From positions 119,375 through 183,374 of the forward strand of contig NZ_GL476314.1 of the NCBI RefSeq assembly GCF_000148725.1: a DNA stretch of 64,000 nt. The letters run 5' to 3'. A model generated the notes under the pieces. That model searched no databases. It was not told where the DNA came from and saw only the letters and a list, made by a program, of their open reading frames with translations. Both the position numbers and the translations under genes were made by a program. Shown piece by piece: positions 45,279 through 55,815 of the stretch (positions are counted from its first letter, which is position 1; each line of letters starts with the position of its first letter). Origin of the DNA: Roseibium sp. TrichSKD4 (GTDB lineage Bacteria > Pseudomonadota > Alphaproteobacteria > Rhizobiales > Stappiaceae).

Positions 45279-46759
45279 GTTCGCGCTGAAAAACCCCTTA
45301 ACTGATTGAAGAGTATGGATACCCATTGGGTTTTGGATGTGTGAATATGCCGGTTAGTTGATCCGAAGCACGCATTTTCTGGCATATTCTCATGAGACCT
45401 TCAAAACGCAACAAACGGTGTGGCGATCTGTTCAAGGAACGCCTGGCCGCAATCATCGATATGAACCATTCGTTGGTGCGGCTGTCTGGTCTGATGCCTT
45501 GGGATGAATTTGATGCGGAGTTCGGCAGGCATTATCGCCCCTTGGGACGACCGGCCAAACCAACGCGTCTGATGGCCGGGCTGCACTTTCTCAAGCACAT
45601 GTACGATCTTTCCGATGAAGAGACGGTTGAGCGTTGGGTTGAAAACCCCTACTGGCAGTCTTTCTGCGGTTTTGAGTTTTTCCAGCACCAATTCCCCATT
45701 GATCCCTCAACCATGACCCGCTGGCGCAAACGGATTGGTCCTGAGGGAATGGAAAAGCTTCTTTCTGCTACGGTAGGTGTTGCGATTGAGAGCGGGACGA
45801 TCAAGAAGAGCAGCCTTGAGCGGGTCTTGGTTGATACGACCGTTCAACCCAAAGCCATTGCCCATCCCACCGATAGCCGTCTTTATCACAAGGCCTTGCA
45901 GCTTCTGGTGCGCCAGGCCAAGAGGGCCGGCATCATCTTGCGTCGCAGCCATACCAGAGTTGCCAAAAAGGCGGCCTTGATGGCGGGCCGTTATGCCCAT
46001 GCCAAACAGTTCAAGCGGATGCGCCGGGAACTCAAAAAGCTGAAGACCTATCTGGGCCGGGTCTATCGCGACATCTCCCGCAAGATCGCAGGCAACGAAG
46101 GTCTTGAGCACCGGTTCTCCCGTCTGCTGGGACTGGTGGAGCGGCTTCTGGCCCAGACCCCCAAGGACAAAAACAAGATTTATTCCATGCATGCGCCGGA
46201 AGTGGCCTGTATTGCCAAGGGCAAGGCGCGAACACCTTACGAGTTCGGGGCCAAGGTTGGCATTGCCACGACCAATCGGGAAGGATTGGTTCTTGCGGCG
46301 AGGGCTTTTGAGGGCAATCCCTATGATGGGCACACCTTGAATGACACCATCAGTCAGGCTGAGAAAGTCTGCGGCACCAAAGCTGAGCGTGTCTATGTGG
46401 ACCGTGGCTATCGGGGGCATGATTATGAGGGCGACGCCAAGGTCATGATCTCCGGCCAGAAGCGCGGGCTGACGGCACAGATGAAGCGTGAGCTGAAACG
46501 ACGATCAGCGATCGAGGCCACCATCGGCCACATGAAAACAGATGGACGACTTGACCGGAACTTCCTCAATGGCAAAAATGGCGATGCCATCAACGCCCTG
46601 CTGGCCGCAGCCGGTCATAACCTGCGTCTGATCCTCAATGCACTGATCATTTTGCTGCTCTGGATCACAAACCCCATCCCCAAACCGGTCAAATCGAATA
46701 TTTGCGTATTGCTTCGGCCACGCGCAACATCAATGGCTTAGACGTTGTTCAGGGCGGAC
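45279..46759 (+). mobile_element. Complete IS5-family insertion sequence
   Basis: About 1481 bp. Imperfect terminal inverted repeats: left GTTCGCGCTGAAAAAC (from 45279), right end reverse complement GTCCGCCCTGAACAAC (to 46759), 13 of 16 matched. Both ends are flanked by GACTTA (45273-45278 and 46760-46765), a probable target duplication. One intact transposase inside. The element has inserted exactly at the stop codon of the chemoreceptor gene to the right; the duplicated TTA restores its TAA. Confidence 0.85.
45392..46741 (+). CDS. IS5-family DDE transposase
   Basis: 449 residues, intact. N-terminal DUF772-like domain (LAAIIDMNHSLVRLSGLMPWDEFD, GLHFLKHMYDLSDEE, PYWQSFCGFEFFQHQFPIDPSTMTRWRKR) and a DDE catalytic core: VLVDTTVQPK (first Asp), ERVYVDRGYRGHDY (second Asp) and SAIEATIGHMKTDGRLDRNFL (Glu with Y/R-type motif). 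A basic helical insertion lies between the first and second Asp. Single frame, so no frameshift control of this copy; likely active. Confidence 0.93.
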   Translation: MRPSKRNKRCGDLFKERLAAIIDMNHSLVRLSGLMPWDEFDAEFGRHYRPLGRPAKPTRLMAGLHFLKHMYDLSDEETVERWVENPYWQSFCGFEFFQHQFPIDPSTMTRWRKRIGPEGMEKLLSATVGVAIESGTIKKSSLERVLVDTTVQPKAIAHPTDSRLYHKALQLLVRQAKRAGIILRRSHTRVAKKAALMAGRYAHAKQFKRMRRELKKLKTYLGRVYRDISRKIAGNEGLEHRFSRLLGLVERLLAQTPKDKNKIYSMHAPEVACIAKGKARTPYEFGAKVGIATTNREGLVLAARAFEGNPYDGHTLNDTISQAEKVCGTKAERVYVDRGYRGHDYEGDAKVMISGQKRGLTAQMKRELKRRSAIEATIGHMKTDGRLDRNFLNGKNGDAINALLAAAGHNLRLILNALIILLLWITNPIPKPVKSNICVLLRPRATSMA

Positions 46760-46762
46760 GAC

Positions 46763-48238
46763 TTAAAGATTGCGCAGGAATTCCTGAATTGCAGTGTTTT
46801 TGGTCTTGATGTCCTCCACGTCGTGAACAAGACCTTCAACCTGTTTTGCAGTTTCAGTCGTGTTGTCACTGGCCTGCGAAACGCCGACAATGGCGCGGGC
46901 GACTTCTTCGGCCGCGGCTTGCTGTTCCGTCATGGTGGCTGCAACTGCCGAGGACTGTTCATCCAACGAAGTAATTACGCCCATGATGGATTGGATTGCG
47001 TTTTGAGCTTCACTCGTTTCTTCTTGCATCGCCTCGATTTGCTCGCGAATTTGATCGGTGCCGCGTGCGGTTTGCTCTGACAGCCCTTTCACCTCCGCCG
47101 CCACAACCGCGAAGCCTTTTCCTGCGTCACCGGCTCTGGCCGCCTCGATCGTTGCGTTCAGCGCTAGTAGTTTTGTTTGGTCGGCAATAGCTTGAATGGT
47201 TCCCATGACCGAACCAATCTGCTCAGATGCTGCTTTCAGGGTGCCAATTTGATCAGAGGCAGCCTGAGCGCGTGTTAGTGCATCGCGAGACATGTCCGCT
47301 GCTTGTTGCATGCGCTTAGAGATCTCAGAAATTGAAGCTGTCATCTCTTCAGCCGCAGAGGTTACAGATGTCGCCTGAGACCGAGCGCTTTCAGCGGAAG
47401 TCAGCATAATCTCGGAATTTCTTGAGAGATTATCGCCGATTTGGTTCATGTCGTAAATGACTTCGGTGACCTTCTCGGTCACGTTCACTTGGTCGGTGAC
47501 AATTGCCCATGAGAGCATTGGCCCCAGATAGCTTCCGTCATGGTCCATAATGGCGTTTACCGTAAGGCGCAAAGTCTCCGGGCCAACAGAAATATTGGCC
47601 TTCCAAGGCAGGCGGGATGGGTCTGCAAGAATCTGGCGTTGGTGAGCCGGGTTCTTGTGGAACACGTCGATGCATTGACCTAGTAGTTTTTCAGGATCGA
47701 CAGGGAGGTGCGGGCCGAGAGGCTTGAGGGTGTCGATGCTGGTCTGGTTGACGTAGTTGATCTCGAATGTTTCCGGATCGCAAGTCATCACGTTGATCGG
47801 CAGCTTGTCGATCATTTGCAAAAGGCGCTTCGTATCGCGGTCGGCCTTCACCTTTTCAGTGGCAACCGCCCATTGAAGACCAACTTTTGTATATCGTCCT
47901 TTTTGATCATGGATCGGGAAGACGTGAAGGTCCAAATACTCGCCGCCCAGTTCGATCATGGTTCTGTAGGGCAGATTGCTCTCGTTTCTCAGCAGTTCTC
48001 GCTGTTTGCTGGGAACCTTGTGAAACACATCGATGGATGTCCCGATGATATCGGCAATCTTGACGGGCAGTAGGTGTTCAAGTTTGCCGAGCATGGTCCG
48101 CGATTCACGATTGACATAGTCAATCCTGAATTCCTCCAAGTCGCAGGTCATGATTGCTGTTGGAAGCACTTCCAGCAGCCTCTCGGACTGGCTATCCACC
48201 CCCTTCAAGAGGTTACCACTCGAAAACATCCGGCTCAT
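46763..48238 (-). CDS. Cytosolic PAS-domain chemoreceptor
   Basis: 491 residues, no membrane segment. Two PAS domains in tandem with parallel sequence ([23 protein letters not shown] near 21; [23 protein letters not shown] near 141; each followed by GxxIDVFHKxPxxQR), then a signalling domain (about 265-490) with tip [27 protein letters not shown]. Ends in QEFLRNL, no NWETF tether for CheR. Likely senses a soluble ligand or redox state as Aer-like receptors do. Its stop codon is in the target repeat of the IS. Confidence 0.92.
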   Translation of the reverse strand: MSRMFSSGNLLKGVDSQSERLLEVLPTAIMTCDLEEFRIDYVNRESRTMLGKLEHLLPVKIADIIGTSIDVFHKVPSKQRELLRNESNLPYRTMIELGGEYLDLHVFPIHDQKGRYTKVGLQWAVATEKVKADRDTKRLLQMIDKLPINVMTCDPETFEINYVNQTSIDTLKPLGPHLPVDPEKLLGQCIDVFHKNPAHQRQILADPSRLPWKANISVGPETLRLTVNAIMDHDGSYLGPMLSWAIVTDQVNVTEKVTEVIYDMNQIGDNLSRNSEIMLTSAESARSQATSVTSAAEEMTASISEISKRMQQAADMSRDALTRAQAASDQIGTLKAASEQIGSVMGTIQAIADQTKLLALNATIEAARAGDAGKGFAVVAAEVKGLSEQTARGTDQIREQIEAMQEETSEAQNAIQSIMGVITSLDEQSSAVAATMTEQQAAAEEVARAIVGVSQASDNTTETAKQVEGLVHDVEDIKTKNTAIQEFLRNL

Positions 48239-49961
<1,723 letters not shown>

Positions 49962-49985
49962 CGTGTTCGCAAGCGGGATTTGAAG

Positions 49986-50014
49986 AGGGCGGCCTATTGG
50001 TCGCCCTTTTTCTT
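49986..50014 (+). terminator. Rho-independent terminator after aminotransferase
   Basis: Stem AGGGCG / CGCCCT, 10-base loop and T run (50007-50011), 25 bp past the stop and touching the end of the convergent amidohydrolase gene. Confidence 0.85.
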
Positions 50015-51850
50015 ATGCTGAATACCGTTGCTTACCATTCATCCATGTTTCCAGAACACGAATATCCTTGATGGTGTCCGGGTCGACTTTTCGGGGGTCT
50101 TTGTTGAGGATCACAAAGTCAGCGAGTTTTCCGGTTTCCAAACTCCCGACTTCATGCTCTGAGTTCAGCTGCCAGGCCGCTTCAATCGTCAGGGCGCGGA
50201 TGGCGCTTTCGACGGATATGCGTTCCTGCGGTGCGAGAACAAAGTCAGGGTCTTTCCATGTCTTCCGGGTGACAGCCATTTCGATCATGTGCAATGGATC
50301 AGGGTCGGTGACGGTAAAGTCCGAGTGCAGTGTGTAACCAATTCCCTGATCTTCGCCCGGTCCAGCAGCTCCACCTTTTCCTCCCCAAACACTTCATCGC
50401 GCATCGCAACGCCCCAGAAGTGGACATGGCCGATCAGAAAGCTGGCCGAGATGCCAAGGTCTTTCATGCGGACGATCTGTTCGTCATGAAGAATCGAGCA
50501 ATGCTCAATGCGCGGGCGAACTTTGGCAACGTCGGTGCCCGCGTCCTTAACAGCCTGTACAGCATCGAGAACGTTATCAATTCCGGCATCTCCGTTGCCG
50601 TGGATCGCGAGCTGCCAGCCTTGACCCGCACGTTTTACTGCGAGACGCTTTAGTTCTTCAGGAGACGTGTAGGCCAAACCATAATTGTCTGTTCCCAGAT
50701 ACGGTTCTCTTTGCAGGCCTGTGAAGCCCTGGTTCGATCCGTCCGCGACAAGTTTGTAGCCCGCGATGCGGACGATATCATCGCCTTGGCCGGGATGAAT
50801 TGGCGAGGCATCCCACGCTTCATCATAGGGATAAAATGGATAGGCCCGAATGCGAGATGCGAGGTCTCCCGTTCGACCTGCTGCAAACAGAAGTTCAGCA
50901 TCATTGTATCCACTGGAGAGTGCGCCCAAAGCCAGCTCTGAAATCGTTGTCAGTCCGAGTTTGCTCCAGGTTTGAGTGAGCTCGACCAATGCCGCCACCG
51001 GATTTACGTTTTGCATGGCCGGATTGGCTTGAAAGACCGGTTGGAATGCAACCTGGTTTTTCATAACGCCATTGAGCTTTCCATCCTCCCCGCGAACAAA
51101 TTCGGCCCCTGGTGGGTTGATGACATCCTCGGTGATCCCGGCAACTTCAAACGCCTTTGAATTGGCATAGGCCAGATGACCTGAGGCATTCATCACAAAT
51201 ACAGGATTGTCTTTGGAGACAGCGTCGAGTTCGACAAAAGTGAGAGCATTCGGGCCGGTTTGAACTGATGGGTCAAAGTTCCGCGCTGCAATCCATTCGC
51301 CGGGCTTTACTTGAGTGGCCCGTTGTTTCAGGTGTGCCAAGACTTCTTCTGCAGTCCCAAAACGCGCCATGCCGACATAGTCCATCAAGCCAGCCACAAT
51401 GCTTCCACTGACAACATGGATGTGTGCGTCGATAAAGCCGGGAAGGAGGACTTTTCCCTTCAAATCGATGATTTCCGCATCGCTTCCCGCTAATTGAAGA
51501 ACCTCGATTTCCTCGCCAACTGCAAGAATTTTGTTTTCCCGTATGGCAACCGCCTCAGCTTCGGAGAAGGTCTCATCGACTGTCAGAATCGTACCGTTTC
51601 GATAGACCCGCGTTTTTGTAGCTTGCGCATTTGCTTTGGTGGCGCTGAAGGACAATGCCCCAATTGTTCCAACAACTGCCAGCGAGCCTTTTACAAAACC
51701 CCGGCGGTCGACCACCGCTTCGCAGCTAAAACCGGCCGGGGCCTGCTGTTCCGCCGATATTTTGGTGAGTTTTTTCGACAGTGCGGGGCTGTAAAGAAGC
51801 TGGCCGAGCGCGCCGCTGCAACACAGGCAAGTAAACGGGTCTGAATTCAT
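50013..51850 (-). pseudogene. Tat-exported amidohydrolase (YtcJ-like), frame broken
   Basis: A metal-dependent hydrolase of the amidohydrolase_3 type. N terminus CLCCSGALGQL, then a Tat signal DRRGFVKGSLAVVGTIGALS; catalytic LLPGFIDAHIHVVSG (H-x-H), HGNGDAGIDNVLDAV (metal His), IEHCSILHDEQI and, past the break, VESAIRALTIEAAWQL and LETGKLADFVIL. The main frame (from 51850) stops at 50285; the C-terminal 93 residues are in the next frame. Adding one G to the GG near 50338 gives REL-G-YTLHSDFTV, the expected catalytic Asp segment. Likely a sequencing error; substrate unknown. Confidence 0.85.
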
Positions 51851-51977
51851 GGCAAAAGTCTTTCAAGCAAATGGACAATAAGGATTGTACCAAAAGCAAT
51901 CTGCCATCAGACACCAAGGGTATCAACTTGCGAAAAACACGTGTGGGCATAGGGTCTTTTCTGACCCTAAATCGATC

Positions 51978-52006
51978 AAAAGAGCGGCTGTTAAACCGCT
52001 CTTTTT
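51978..52006 (-). terminator. Rho-independent terminator of the DUF302 gene
   Basis: Stem AAAAGAGCGG / CCGCTCTTTT, 8-base loop, T-rich end on the minus strand, 6 bp past the DUF302 stop. It separates this gene from the amidohydrolase. Confidence 0.88.
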
Positions 52007-52011
52007 AAATG

Positions 52012-52473
52012 TTACTTCGCGGCTTTGTCTGTCAGTTTGGCCAAAGCTCCGGTAATTTTCATGATGCTTGGATGGTCTTCAGGCAGACCATGTGCCTGCG
52101 CCAGCGTTTTGGGGGCGTGATAGGTGATCACAGTGCCGGTGTCAGTTTCAAAGGCGGACACGCGCATTGGAAGGTCGAGGCCAGCAGTGGGCGCATCTTT
52201 TATGATTGGCGTGCCCAAAACCGGGTTTCCGAAGATCAAGACCTGATTGGCGGGAATCTCCATTCCGGCCTTTTTTGCGCCTGCGGCATGGTCAATTCTG
52301 GCAAAAACCGTAGCGCCTGCTGCTTCAACGGCGTTCTGAAGATTGTCGATGGTTTGGGAAACTGAATGTGGACTGGTGAGCTGAGTGAAACTGTCATCCA
52401 TGGCGAAACTCTGGCTTAAGGGGAGGGAGGCCAAAAAGGCCGTGATTACAAAGGCAAAAGCAGATCTGAGCAT
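52012..52473 (-). CDS. Exported DUF302-domain protein
   Basis: 153 residues with signal peptide (RSAFAFVITAFLASLPLSQSFA). The domain SVSQTIDNLQNAVEAAGATVFARIDHAAGAKKAGMEIPANQVLIFGNPVLGTPIIKDA (quoted by its ends only: SVSQTIDNL..IIKDA) is the usual DUF302 with the conserved Asp-His and Gly-Asn-Pro. DUF302 proteins bind small ligands in the periplasm or outer face; role unknown. Start ATG 52473 with GGAAGA upstream. Confidence 0.87.
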   Translation of the reverse strand: MLRSAFAFVITAFLASLPLSQSFAMDDSFTQLTSPHSVSQTIDNLQNAVEAAGATVFARIDHAAGAKKAGMEIPANQVLIFGNPVLGTPIIKDAPTAGLDLPMRVSAFETDTGTVITYHAPKTLAQAHGLPEDHPSIMKITGALAKLTDKAAK

Positions 52474-52751
52474 AAGTCTTCCTTAGCGTGAGAATATGCG
52501 AAATCTGATCACCAGCCTCTTGAGGCGCAAATAAACTTTTTGTTCTTTGTGTGTGTTTGAGAGGAAGTCGCTCCGGTTCATCCAAACAGACTTATGGTCT
52601 GAGCTTGTGCAAACCCATGCAGTTTTAGCCTGCGTTGCCGTAAAGGCTCGCTTGCTGTAATGGGTTTCGCCTTGCCGCTCATCACTTTGGCTTTACTTGC
52701 TTTTGAAGTCCCAATTGCCGTTTCCTCAACGCACGTTTCAGGAGCAGGAAT

Positions 52752-53717
52752 ATGACCATCTTTCAAAAACGACCCTGGGAATTGCCAGAGCGTGATGTGA
52801 CACCAGAGGCGGTGTTCTTGAACCGCCGCAGTTTTATGACAGGGCTTCTGGCAACCGGCACGGCGCTGGGCGCTGGTATTGCGGCTCGTTCAGCCTTTGC
52901 CGAAGAGGACCCGAGTGCGCAGCTTTATCCGGTCAAACGCAATGATGGGTTTCAGGTGGATGACCGGCCTATGACCGAAGAGGGTATCGCGTCTACTTAC
53001 AACAATTTCTATGAGTTTGGGTCGCACAAGCAAATTGCAGATGCTGCACAAGCGCTGTCGATCCGCCCGTGGACGGTCACCATTGATGGTGAAGTAGAAG
53101 AAGCCCAGACCATCGATATCGACGGGCTTTTGGCGAAAATGCCGTTGGAAGAACGGATTTACCGGCATCGGTGTGTCGAGGCCTGGTCTATGGTTGTGCC
53201 GTGGTCTGGCTTTCCTCTGGCTGAACTTGTCAAACTGTCAAAGCCGACATCCAAAGCGAAATATCTGCGGTTTGAGACCTTCCACAATCCGAAAGTTGCC
53301 AGCGGCCAGAAGCAGTCTTGGTATCCTTGGCCCTACGTTGAAGGCTTGACGATCGAAGAAGCCACCAACGATCTCGCCTTTATGGCAACGGGTGTCTACG
53401 GCAAGCCGCTTGCCAAGCAGTTTGGCGCACCTCTTCGTCTGGCTGTGCCGTGGAAATACGGGTTCAAGTCCATTAAGTCGATTGTCCGGATTTCATTCAC
53501 CAGTGAGCGCCCGGTGAGTTTCTGGGAAGAAATTCAGGGCAAGGAGTATGGGTTCTGGGCGAATGTGAATCCGTCGGTGCCGCATCGTCGCTGGAGCCAG
53601 GCAAGTGAGCGCCTTCTAGGGACAGATCTTCGCCGTAACACTTTGCTTTTCAATGGATACGAGGAGCAGGTGGCCCATCTCTATAAAGGAATGGAAGGCG
53701 AACTGCTCTACATGTAA
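52752..53717 (+). CDS. msrP: Periplasmic methionine sulfoxide reductase, molybdenum subunit MsrP (YedY)
   Basis: 321 residues. Tat signal NRRSFMTGLLATGTALGAGI with two Arg, then a sulfite-oxidase-fold molybdopterin domain: IRPWTVTIDGEV, RHRCVEAWSMVVPWSGFPLAE (Cys is the Mo ligand), LRFETFHNP and VPWKYGFKSIKSIVRI. It repairs oxidised Met in envelope proteins. Its heme partner msrQ (yedZ), normally next to it, is not in this window on either side. Cofactor could come from moaD-moaE here. Ribosome site CAGGAG 5 bp before ATG. Confidence 0.95.
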   Translation: MTIFQKRPWELPERDVTPEAVFLNRRSFMTGLLATGTALGAGIAARSAFAEEDPSAQLYPVKRNDGFQVDDRPMTEEGIASTYNNFYEFGSHKQIADAAQALSIRPWTVTIDGEVEEAQTIDIDGLLAKMPLEERIYRHRCVEAWSMVVPWSGFPLAELVKLSKPTSKAKYLRFETFHNPKVASGQKQSWYPWPYVEGLTIEEATNDLAFMATGVYGKPLAKQFGAPLRLAVPWKYGFKSIKSIVRISFTSERPVSFWEEIQGKEYGFWANVNPSVPHRRWSQASERLLGTDLRRNTLLFNGYEEQVAHLYKGMEGELLYM

Positions 53718-53777
53718 TCGCTCGTTCTTTCAGGAGCATTTGGAGCGCATCTTTTGAACGTTCCGAAAATTTCAGAC

Positions 53778-53913
53778 AAAAAAAGAGCCGGGTCCATTGG
53801 ACCCAGCAGTCTAAATTCGAAATCACCAAAATGAGGTGAAATCACCTTCCAGAGGGGAACAGCTGGCAGTTGCCGGCCGCTGGGAGGAAGGTGCGGCGTC
53901 AACTGAACCAACA
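53778..53913 (-). ncRNA. Candidate trans-acting sRNA with anti-Shine-Dalgarno loop
   Basis: Minus strand. Promoter-like -35 TTGTTT (53950-53945) and -10 TATAAG (53925-53920) precede a start near 53913. The RNA folds into four hairpins: (1) CAGUUG/CAACUG (53905-53900 with 53872-53867) enclosing CCGC/GCGG and a loop ACCUUCCUCCCA (53892-53881); (2) CCAG/CUGG with loop CUGUUCCCCU; (3) AGGUGA-UU-UCACCU (53847-53834); (4) terminator GCUGGGUCC-AAU-GGACCCGGC followed by TCTTTTTTT (53807-53778). The first loop pairs with GGGAGGAAGG-like ribosome sites, as in CcsR/cuckoo RNAs. No protein frame fits. Existence is inferred from structure. Confidence 0.65.
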
Positions 53914-54185
53914 GTGATGCTTATATGCGATGCACAAGCTGATGAAACAAGAGGCAATGCTGCATTGCAGCTATGCAGTATTAACGTGTCTTAACTACTG
54001 GTATTCGCGAAATGCGTATCCATAGGCGCATTTCACGGCAACTTGTTGAAATTTAAAGCACAGTGCAGCCGAATAAGGCAAGTGAAATGATCGATATTGG
54101 TGTGTTGAACTAGAATGCAGGTCAAGATTGCTGCGATGCGGAATTTTGAGCAGGCACTAGGGCGACAGCGCACAGGAAGTGAGCA

Positions 54186-54212
54186 AAACACTTGGCCTCC
54201 TTTCGGAGGCCG
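54186..54212 (-). terminator. Hairpin after the SnoaL-like gene
   Basis: Stem GGCCTCC / GGAGGCC with a TTTC loop, 41 bp past the stop of the SnoaL-like gene on the minus strand, followed by a weak T run (TGTTTTG). Confidence 0.6.
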
Positions 54213-54252
54213 GTTCGTGCTCAAGTGATTGAAGAATGTCTCGAACCAACAC

Positions 54253-54573
54253 TCAGGCGTTTGGGTGATAGTATTTTTCGTCGATGATCAAGCCATTCGC
54301 CCAAGTCGTGACTACGGCTTGATCTTGTTTTACATGCTGACCGTCTTTGGTTTTGAACTCCATTGTGGCCTCATAGAAAGTCTTGTCCTTTCCGTCAGAG
54401 CCAGCTGAATGGGCGGTGTACTGGATGAATTCTGACACTTCAGAGAGAAGGTCTTCCTCAACTGCGATGCGATGCGCTTTGCCGACCTTCGGTTCTTGCC
54501 CGACTTCGCAAATCGAAACGTTCTGGTCAAAAAACTTTTCCATGCCTTCGAGGAATTTGCCGTCTTTAAGCAT
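54253..54573 (-). CDS. SnoaL/NTF2-like small protein, start uncertain
   Basis: 106 residues from ATG 54573: LKDGKFLEGMEKFFDQNVSICEVG, GKAHRIAVEEDLLSEVSEF, YEATMEFKTKDGQHVKQDQAVVTTWANGLIIDEKYY. This is the cone-shaped NTF2/SnoaL fold, common for small enzymes and ligand binders. The frame continues upstream through NLNNLNELLV to a position where a ribosome-site-like AGGGGA sits 5 bp before ATC (54615-54613), not ATG, and ATG 54573 has no ribosome site. A start at 54615 would complete the first helix. Function unknown. Confidence 0.75.
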   Translation of the reverse strand: MLKDGKFLEGMEKFFDQNVSICEVGQEPKVGKAHRIAVEEDLLSEVSEFIQYTAHSAGSDGKDKTFYEATMEFKTKDGQHVKQDQAVVTTWANGLIIDEKYYHPNA

Positions 54574-54879
54574 GACGAGAAGTTCGTTGAGATTGTTCAG
54601 ATTGGTGTCGGTGATGTGGGTCCCCTGCCGTTTCGTTAGGCTAGGACCGGTATCCTAATAATTTGCGTTGTTCCAATAAGTTATGCCTATGATTGGCGGT
54701 CCGAACCCCAGGGTCTTGAACCTAGTCAATCTGCCGGGTGCGCTTTGTTGAGATTGTCGATTTGAACACACCTTCGCTCAGCCCTTGGGAAAACCCCAAG
54801 GCCAAATATTTTTCATAGAGATAGGTGGGGTAAAGGCACTGTTGCCAGCGAAAAATGTAGCTAGCGACTGGTCTGTTCC

Positions 54880-55776
54880 CTAAAATTCCCATTTCTCTGC
54901 GTTTGAGAGAAGAAACTCTCTGAAGGCTGTAATGCGGGCGGTGTTTTTGAGTTCCGATGGATAAACAAAATAGGTGTCGAACGAGGGTACTTTTTCCTCA
55001 ATGTCCGACAAAACGCGTTTTAGTTCAGGGGCCCGCTCGACAATGTAATCGGGCAGCATGGCAATGCCGATCCCGCTTTGGACGGCGCGCCGAATAGCCA
55101 AGAGGTTGTTGATCCGGAGAATTGGAGAGCGCGGATCACCCGGAGCCCGCCCTGCAGTTTGAAGCCAGTTCATTCCACGCAAGAACGACGGAGCCTGCTC
55201 GCCAAAGGTGATGAGCCGGTGATTATCGAGATCCTCGGTGCTTTCCGGAGCACCAAAACGGCTCAGATAGTCCGGTGAAGCAAAGACATGGAAATGTACC
55301 GTGAACAGCTTGCGCTGGATCAGGTCTGGTTGGGTTGGCTGCCTCAGACGAATGGCAACGTCAGCTTCGCGCATGCCAAGGTCGAGCTCGTCGTCATCAA
55401 AGAGAAGCTGAAGTTCAACCTCCGGGTAAAGATCAACGAACTCGCTGATCCGGGAGGTCAGCCATGTTGACCCGAGGCCTACAGTGGTTGTGACCCGCAG
55501 GACCCCGGAGGGCTTTTCCTTGCTGTCGGTCAGGCGGCCTTGAACCGCTTCCAGCTTCATCAGAACATCGCGCGCGGTGCGATAGAGCAGTTCTCCCTGC
55601 TCTGTTAGCAAAAGCCCGCGTGCGTGACGGTGAAAGAGGGGGACGCCGAGATCGTGCTCCAGACCACTTACCTGACGACTTACAGCCGATTGGCTCATGT
55701 GCAGCGTATCACCCGCGTGGGTGAAACTGCCTGCCTGGGCAGCCGCATGAAAGATGCGCAGTTTGTCCCAGTCCAT
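54880..55776 (-). CDS. LysR-family transcriptional regulator
   Basis: 298 residues. Winged helix at the N terminus (WDKLRIFHAAAQAGSFTHAGDTLHMSQSAVSRQVSGLEHDLGVPLFHRHARGLLLT; ends quoted WDKLRIF..GLLLT), linker helix, then a periplasmic-binding-fold effector domain. Part of the trxB locus: it starts 40 bp after the trxB stop, an order common in Rhizobiales. It may respond to redox or thiol state; this is inference. Confidence 0.93.
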   Translation of the reverse strand: MDWDKLRIFHAAAQAGSFTHAGDTLHMSQSAVSRQVSGLEHDLGVPLFHRHARGLLLTEQGELLYRTARDVLMKLEAVQGRLTDSKEKPSGVLRVTTTVGLGSTWLTSRISEFVDLYPEVELQLLFDDDELDLGMREADVAIRLRQPTQPDLIQRKLFTVHFHVFASPDYLSRFGAPESTEDLDNHRLITFGEQAPSFLRGMNWLQTAGRAPGDPRSPILRINNLLAIRRAVQSGIGIAMLPDYIVERAPELKRVLSDIEEKVPSFDTYFVYPSELKNTARITAFREFLLSNAEKWEF

Positions 55777-55815
55777 GTCGTCCCCCGATGTCTCGTTAGA
55801 GCTCTGGTCAGCCGA

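Larger units (their letters stand above)
53718..54252. other. 535-bp region with a candidate sRNA and terminators
   Basis: After msrP this region has no supported protein gene. Its minus strand contains a candidate sRNA (53778-53913), then a promoter-like segment, and at 54186-54212 a hairpin that ends the gene to the right. The stretch 53951-54180 between them is AT-mixed with a TTAA-rich start (53981) and shows nothing else I can name. Confidence 0.5.

Noticed and set aside
54033-54224. 63-residue frame in the msrP downstream region
   Set aside because: No ribosome site or motif, crosses the hairpin at 54186, and is not coding-like.
54690-54775. tRNA-like fragment (GTCCGAACCCC...)
   Set aside because: No cloverleaf could be formed; anticodon and acceptor stems do not pair.
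54782-54801. Hairpin CCTTGGG/CCCAAGG
   Set aside because: It lies beyond the LysR stop but has no U tract on that strand, and no plus-strand gene precedes it; function not supportable.
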